NCBI RefSeq assembly: GCF_000412695.1
Contig: NC_021499.1
Coordinates: 3,100,001 to 3,164,000 of the forward strand
Reading direction: 5' to 3'
Origin: Pseudomonas resinovorans NBRC 106553
GTDB taxonomy: Bacteria > Pseudomonadota > Gammaproteobacteria > Pseudomonadales > Pseudomonadaceae
DNA: 64,000 nt
The notes under the pieces were generated by a model. The model was not told the DNA's origin and did not search any database. It worked only from the letters and a program-made list of their open reading frames with translations. Both the position numbers and the translations under genes were made by a program. Below, piece by piece: positions 61,709 to 64,000 of the stretch; the stretch's first letter is position 1, and each line of letters opens with the position of its first letter.

Positions 61709-61880
61709 CTAAGGTAAGAACGATGGCGATCACCATGACCAAAAGCAGCCAAACGCCGGAACCGATTTGGCGTCGCACAGGCTTGTCCTCAGTCGGTATC
61801 GGGATAACCTGGCGCTGATACTCCTCATATCGCTTTTCCCTAAGCTCCTGCCGATACCAATCCCTGTCCTGCATGCCCAT
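61698..61880 (-). CDS. Small membrane protein at the prophage edge
   Basis: A 60-aa protein with a charged N-terminal half (DRDWYRQELREKRYEEYQRQ) and one C-terminal membrane helix (VWLLLVMVIAIVLTLGF). I do not recognise a family. The start may be Met1 or Met3. Its stop codon falls within the dif-like site, so its end depends on integration. It lies downstream of zot on the same strand but after a strong hairpin. Confidence 0.6.
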   Translation of the reverse strand: MGMQDRDWYRQELREKRYEEYQRQVIPIPTEDKPVRRQIGSGVWLLLVMVIAIVLTLGFA

Positions 61881-62016
61881 AAAAAACCCTCGTTTGATCG
61901 TCGCCGAAGGTTATCAGCAACAACTACGAGGGCAAGTCTGCCGGCCACCGGCCTTGGCGAGCTGGCAACCAATTGGGTTGTTCGTTGAGGTGTTGCAGGT
62001 GGCGGGATGCCTTCCC

Positions 62017-62055
62017 GGATCGGGTCCCTCCCGCAAGCGGGAGCCCTCCCGATCC
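62017..62055 (-). terminator. Hairpin directly after zot
   Basis: GGATCGGG/CCCGATCC outer arms enclose CTCCCGC-AA-GCGGGAG, forming a nested stem that starts 2 bases after the zot stop on the minus strand. There is no T-run. It is likely a transcription end for the assembly genes. Confidence 0.6.
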
Positions 62056-62057
62056 GA

Positions 62058-63200
62058 TCAGTTCGTCACGCCGGCTGTAGCCACTTTCGAAGCAAGTCCA
62101 GTAGTCGGCAGGTCGGCAACGACGAATCCGACATCAACGCCCTTGTACGTCAGGCTGATGACTGTAGCGGACTCGTAGACGATCTCGTAGCCAGCGGTAC
62201 GCAGGTCATCGAACGATACGCGACGGATGGCCTGGCCGTTCTGCGCAATGGTGACGTAGCCGCCCAGGAAATCCTCCTCGACACCTTCCCTAGTGCGTTT
62301 GCCCTTAAGCAGCGCCTGGAGGTGCATAGACAGGCCCTGGTACGGGTGCATCTTCTGCTCAGGGCCGCGAGGCTGGGCCGTATCGGCAGCTGGCGCCACA
62401 GGCATCAGCGGCTGAGACGCAGGTTGTTCCTGGTGCTGAACCTGAACCGGCTTCGCCGGCGCCGGAGGCAGCTTTTTCTTGTCATCCTTGAGCAGCTGGT
62501 AGGCCACGATCGACAGGAACAGCACGACGCAGATAGCCGCACCCTTGAACGGCCAGCGTTTCCACAGCGGCACAATGTCATTCGCCATCGCTTCCAGCAC
62601 CGCACCGTTGCTCTTCGTGTGCGACTTGTAGAGCGGGAAATACTTGGACTCGTATTCACGAACCGAGGTGTTGACCACCTCGCCGCGTAGACCGTCCTGA
62701 ACCTTGCGGATGTATTTCTCATTACTGCCGAACGCCGTAGCCTTTTTGCAGCGGTAAACCACTTGCACCAGGTCACGAATGGCCGAGCTGATTTTGCCGT
62801 ACGACTGGGTAATCAGCAGCACGTCAGCACCCTCGTGACGATGCTCGGCAAACCACTCCTCGACTGCTACCGGCGTGCCCTTGAAGGGAAACGACTTGTG
62901 GCATTCGTCGATGATGTACAGCGGACCGAGTTCGTTGCCGTCGCCGAGGTCCTTGCGCCAGGTGTCGCCGAAATCCTCAACGCGGCTGAATGGCCGATGT
63001 AGCTTGCCGTCGAACTGGTAGTTCCCGCGGATCTCGATCAGCTTCGTCGAGCCGGGGAAGAAGTGTTCCCACATATCCAGGCGAAGGGGCAGGTTCGTGA
63101 TGACTTTCCTCCCCTGCTGCACCACGGCCGGGATCACATGGAACGCCACCGATTCATAGGATTTGCCGCCACCAGGCTGGCCAAGCAACAGGTTAATCAT
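62058..63200 (-). CDS. zot: Zot (zonular occludens toxin / pI assembly ATPase)
   Basis: A 380-aa inovirus assembly protein homologous to pI. The N-terminal P-loop ATPase has Walker A GQPGGGKS (residues 7-14) and a Walker B-like YIIDECHKSF. A membrane helix (AAICVVLFLSIVAYQLL, about residue 230) is followed by a Pro-rich linker and a periplasmic C-terminal part. It drives virion export through the inner membrane. It starts 2 bases after the stop of the small hydrophobic protein gene. The region of lower GC fits foreign origin. Confidence 0.93.
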   Translation of the reverse strand: MINLLLGQPGGGKSYESVAFHVIPAVVQQGRKVITNLPLRLDMWEHFFPGSTKLIEIRGNYQFDGKLHRPFSRVEDFGDTWRKDLGDGNELGPLYIIDECHKSFPFKGTPVAVEEWFAEHRHEGADVLLITQSYGKISSAIRDLVQVVYRCKKATAFGSNEKYIRKVQDGLRGEVVNTSVREYESKYFPLYKSHTKSNGAVLEAMANDIVPLWKRWPFKGAAICVVLFLSIVAYQLLKDDKKKLPPAPAKPVQVQHQEQPASQPLMPVAPAADTAQPRGPEQKMHPYQGLSMHLQALLKGKRTREGVEEDFLGGYVTIAQNGQAIRRVSFDDLRTAGYEIVYESATVISLTYKGVDVGFVVADLPTTGLASKVATAGVTN

Positions 63201-63202
63201 GA

Positions 63203-63541
63203 TCAGGAACCCCAGCGAACGAACGGGATGGTTTGCAGCAGGAAGCGAATCAGCAGGGCCGCAACGATCATGGCCAGGGCCTGGCTAACACCGATCACGC
63301 CGAGCATGTTGCCGACCTCAGCCGGAATCAGTCCGTAGTAGGTCTGCGGATTGAACGGCGCATCAATCCCCGACAACGCAGACGAAGCAACACCAAGAAG
63401 CCCCTCAAACACCCAGCAGGCCGCATCTGTAACGATGTTCCAAAGGTCATCGAAAACCCGCTTGACCAGGGCGAGCAACCAGCTAGCAACAGCCGATATC
63501 TTGGCCAGTAGCGAAGTAAAGAATTGGAAGATTCCGCCCAT
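63203..63541 (-). CDS. Small hydrophobic inovirus protein (pVI / DUF2523-like)
   Basis: A 112-aa hydrophobic protein with several membrane segments (FFTSLLAKISAVASWLLALV; VIGVSQALAMIVAALLIRFLL), in the position of the pVI minor coat protein between the adsorption protein and zot. The ATG at 63541 follows GGAGG; an in-frame TTG at 63553 is rejected. It lies 1 base after the upstream stop. Confidence 0.82.
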   Translation of the reverse strand: MGGIFQFFTSLLAKISAVASWLLALVKRVFDDLWNIVTDAACWVFEGLLGVASSALSGIDAPFNPQTYYGLIPAEVGNMLGVIGVSQALAMIVAALLIRFLLQTIPFVRWGS

Positions 63542-63542
63542 A

Positions 63543-64000
63543 TCAGCCTCCAAAGATAATTGCGCGGCAAGTGAATACTGCCGTCACAAGCATGATGACT
63601 TTGATGAAATCAAATATGTAACAGAGACTCTGAAAAGGAATAGTGCCGAAGTTAGCCAGAGCGCCAATCGCAAAGTTCATTGACCAACTCGGACAGCTAC
63701 CAGAGAAGCTCGGGACAAACGACTGCATGAACGACACAAATTCGCTGTTCTCGAAATCAGCCTTAGCATCACTCCAGACACCTTGCATGCCATCCGGATA
63801 CTTCTGTTCATAGAACGGCTCGATTTCCGGAAGGTCCGAATCTTGGAAACTATATTGCTCTTCTTCCGGATTATCCTCTTCTGGGTTCTCTTCTGGAGTG
63901 CCGGAATCCGTAGTCGATTCCTCGGAGTCTTTCACGCCGTCCTTATAATTAGCGGTATTAGTTACGGTGTCGTAGTCAAAATAATTATCACCGTAACGAA
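63543..64000 (-). CDS. Inovirus adsorption/minor coat protein (pIII-like), 5' end outside the window
   Basis: The reading frame stays open to the window edge, so only the last ~152 codons are seen. It has a Glu/Pro-rich low-complexity linker (TPEENPEEDNPEEE), a Cys-containing domain (SGSCPSWSMNF) and a C-terminal membrane helix (FIKVIMLVTAVFTCRAIIF). That is the C-terminal layout of pIII attachment proteins. The position before the pVI-like and zot genes agrees. An internal GTG at 63935 is not the true start. Confidence 0.8.
   Translation of the reverse strand, partial: RYGDNYFDYDTVTNTANYKDGVKDSEESTTDSGTPEENPEEDNPEEEQYSFQDSDLPEIEPFYEQKYPDGMQGVWSDAKADFENSEFVSFMQSFVPSFSGSCPSWSMNFAIGALANFGTIPFQSLCYIFDFIKVIMLVTAVFTCRAIIFGG

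Larger units (their letters stand above)
61681..64000 (-). mobile_element. Filamentous (inovirus, Pf/CTX-like) prophage, partial
   Basis: From a dif-like site to the window edge the minus strand encodes, in transcription order, a minor coat/adsorption protein (partial), a small hydrophobic protein, Zot and a short membrane protein. This is the structural-assembly order of Inoviridae. Genes are tightly packed (1-2 base gaps), and the prophage continues beyond the window. Integration at dif through host XerCD is suggested by the flanking site. Confidence 0.82.

Overview
The window looks like part of a Pseudomonas-type gammaproteobacterial chromosome. The evidence is high-GC coding with AGGAG-type ribosome binding sites, repeated AACAACAA leaders that fit the Crc/Hfq catabolite-repression motif, a dif-like XerCD site, and a filamentous (Pf/CTX-like) prophage at the right edge. 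No species is assigned. Most of the window (about 1-56.6 kb) is one large accessory catabolic island. It is dense in CoA-thioester chemistry: ten acyl-CoA dehydrogenase domains in eight genes, five crotonase-fold proteins plus a sixth remnant, three thiolase-fold proteins (two SCP2-type), a DUF35 partner, a MaoC hydratase, two acyl-CoA ligases and a CaiB CoA-transferase. It also carries SDRs, a CYP101-like P450 with a putidaredoxin-like ferredoxin, a KshA-like Rieske monooxygenase, an epoxide hydrolase and an ene-reductase.

Layout. 0-8.9 kb: SCP2-type thiolase, orphan periplasmic binding protein, then a GMC dehydrogenase / aldehyde dehydrogenase / hydratase / quinone oxidoreductase / CaiB operon. 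9-15.8 kb: TetR regulator, SDRs, P450, ferredoxin, MaoC, hydrolase. 15.9-25.2 kb: second SCP2-type thiolase, crotonases, epoxide hydrolase, a second hydrolase, Fe-ADH-type dehydrogenase, DapB-like protein. 25.2-34.5 kb: six-gene minus-strand operon (ene-reductase, ACAD pair, ligase, Rieske oxygenase, fused ACAD). 35-44.4 kb: envelope cassette DUF1302-DUF1329-YCF48-RND followed by an SDR and a ligase. 44.5-56.6 kb: isochorismatase-like protein, second fused ACAD, beta-ketothiolase, hydrolase, a DUF35 plus four-ACAD operon, SDR and isomerase. The edge is marked by a crotonase remnant and a MarR regulator.

The genes plausibly act together on a hydrophobic alicyclic compound of steroid, terpenoid or resin-acid type: envelope passage, oxygenation by P450 and Rieske enzymes, alcohol and aldehyde oxidation, CoA activation, then several rounds of beta-oxidation ending in thiolase or retro-aldol cleavage. 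The substrate is inferred, not shown. Ferredoxin or oxygenase reductases, a 3-ketosteroid dehydrogenase and ring-cleavage dioxygenases are not seen here.

Two sequence signals tie the island together. First, a 19-bp palindrome ARCTGAY-N5-RTYAGYT occurs ten times, in eight intergenic promoter regions spread over 52 kb, which points to one regulon. Second, exact AACAACAA motifs lie just upstream of the ribosome binding sites of seven genes.

From 57 to 61.6 kb the sequence changes to mobile and decayed DNA: an AbiEi-type antitoxin-like protein without a visible toxin, a degenerate tyrosine recombinase with a BPSL0761-like partner, short relics and three copies of a 14-16 bp repeat. At 61681-61708 a dif-like site marks the border of a filamentous prophage (zot, a small hydrophobic protein and a partial adsorption-protein gene) that runs off the right edge.
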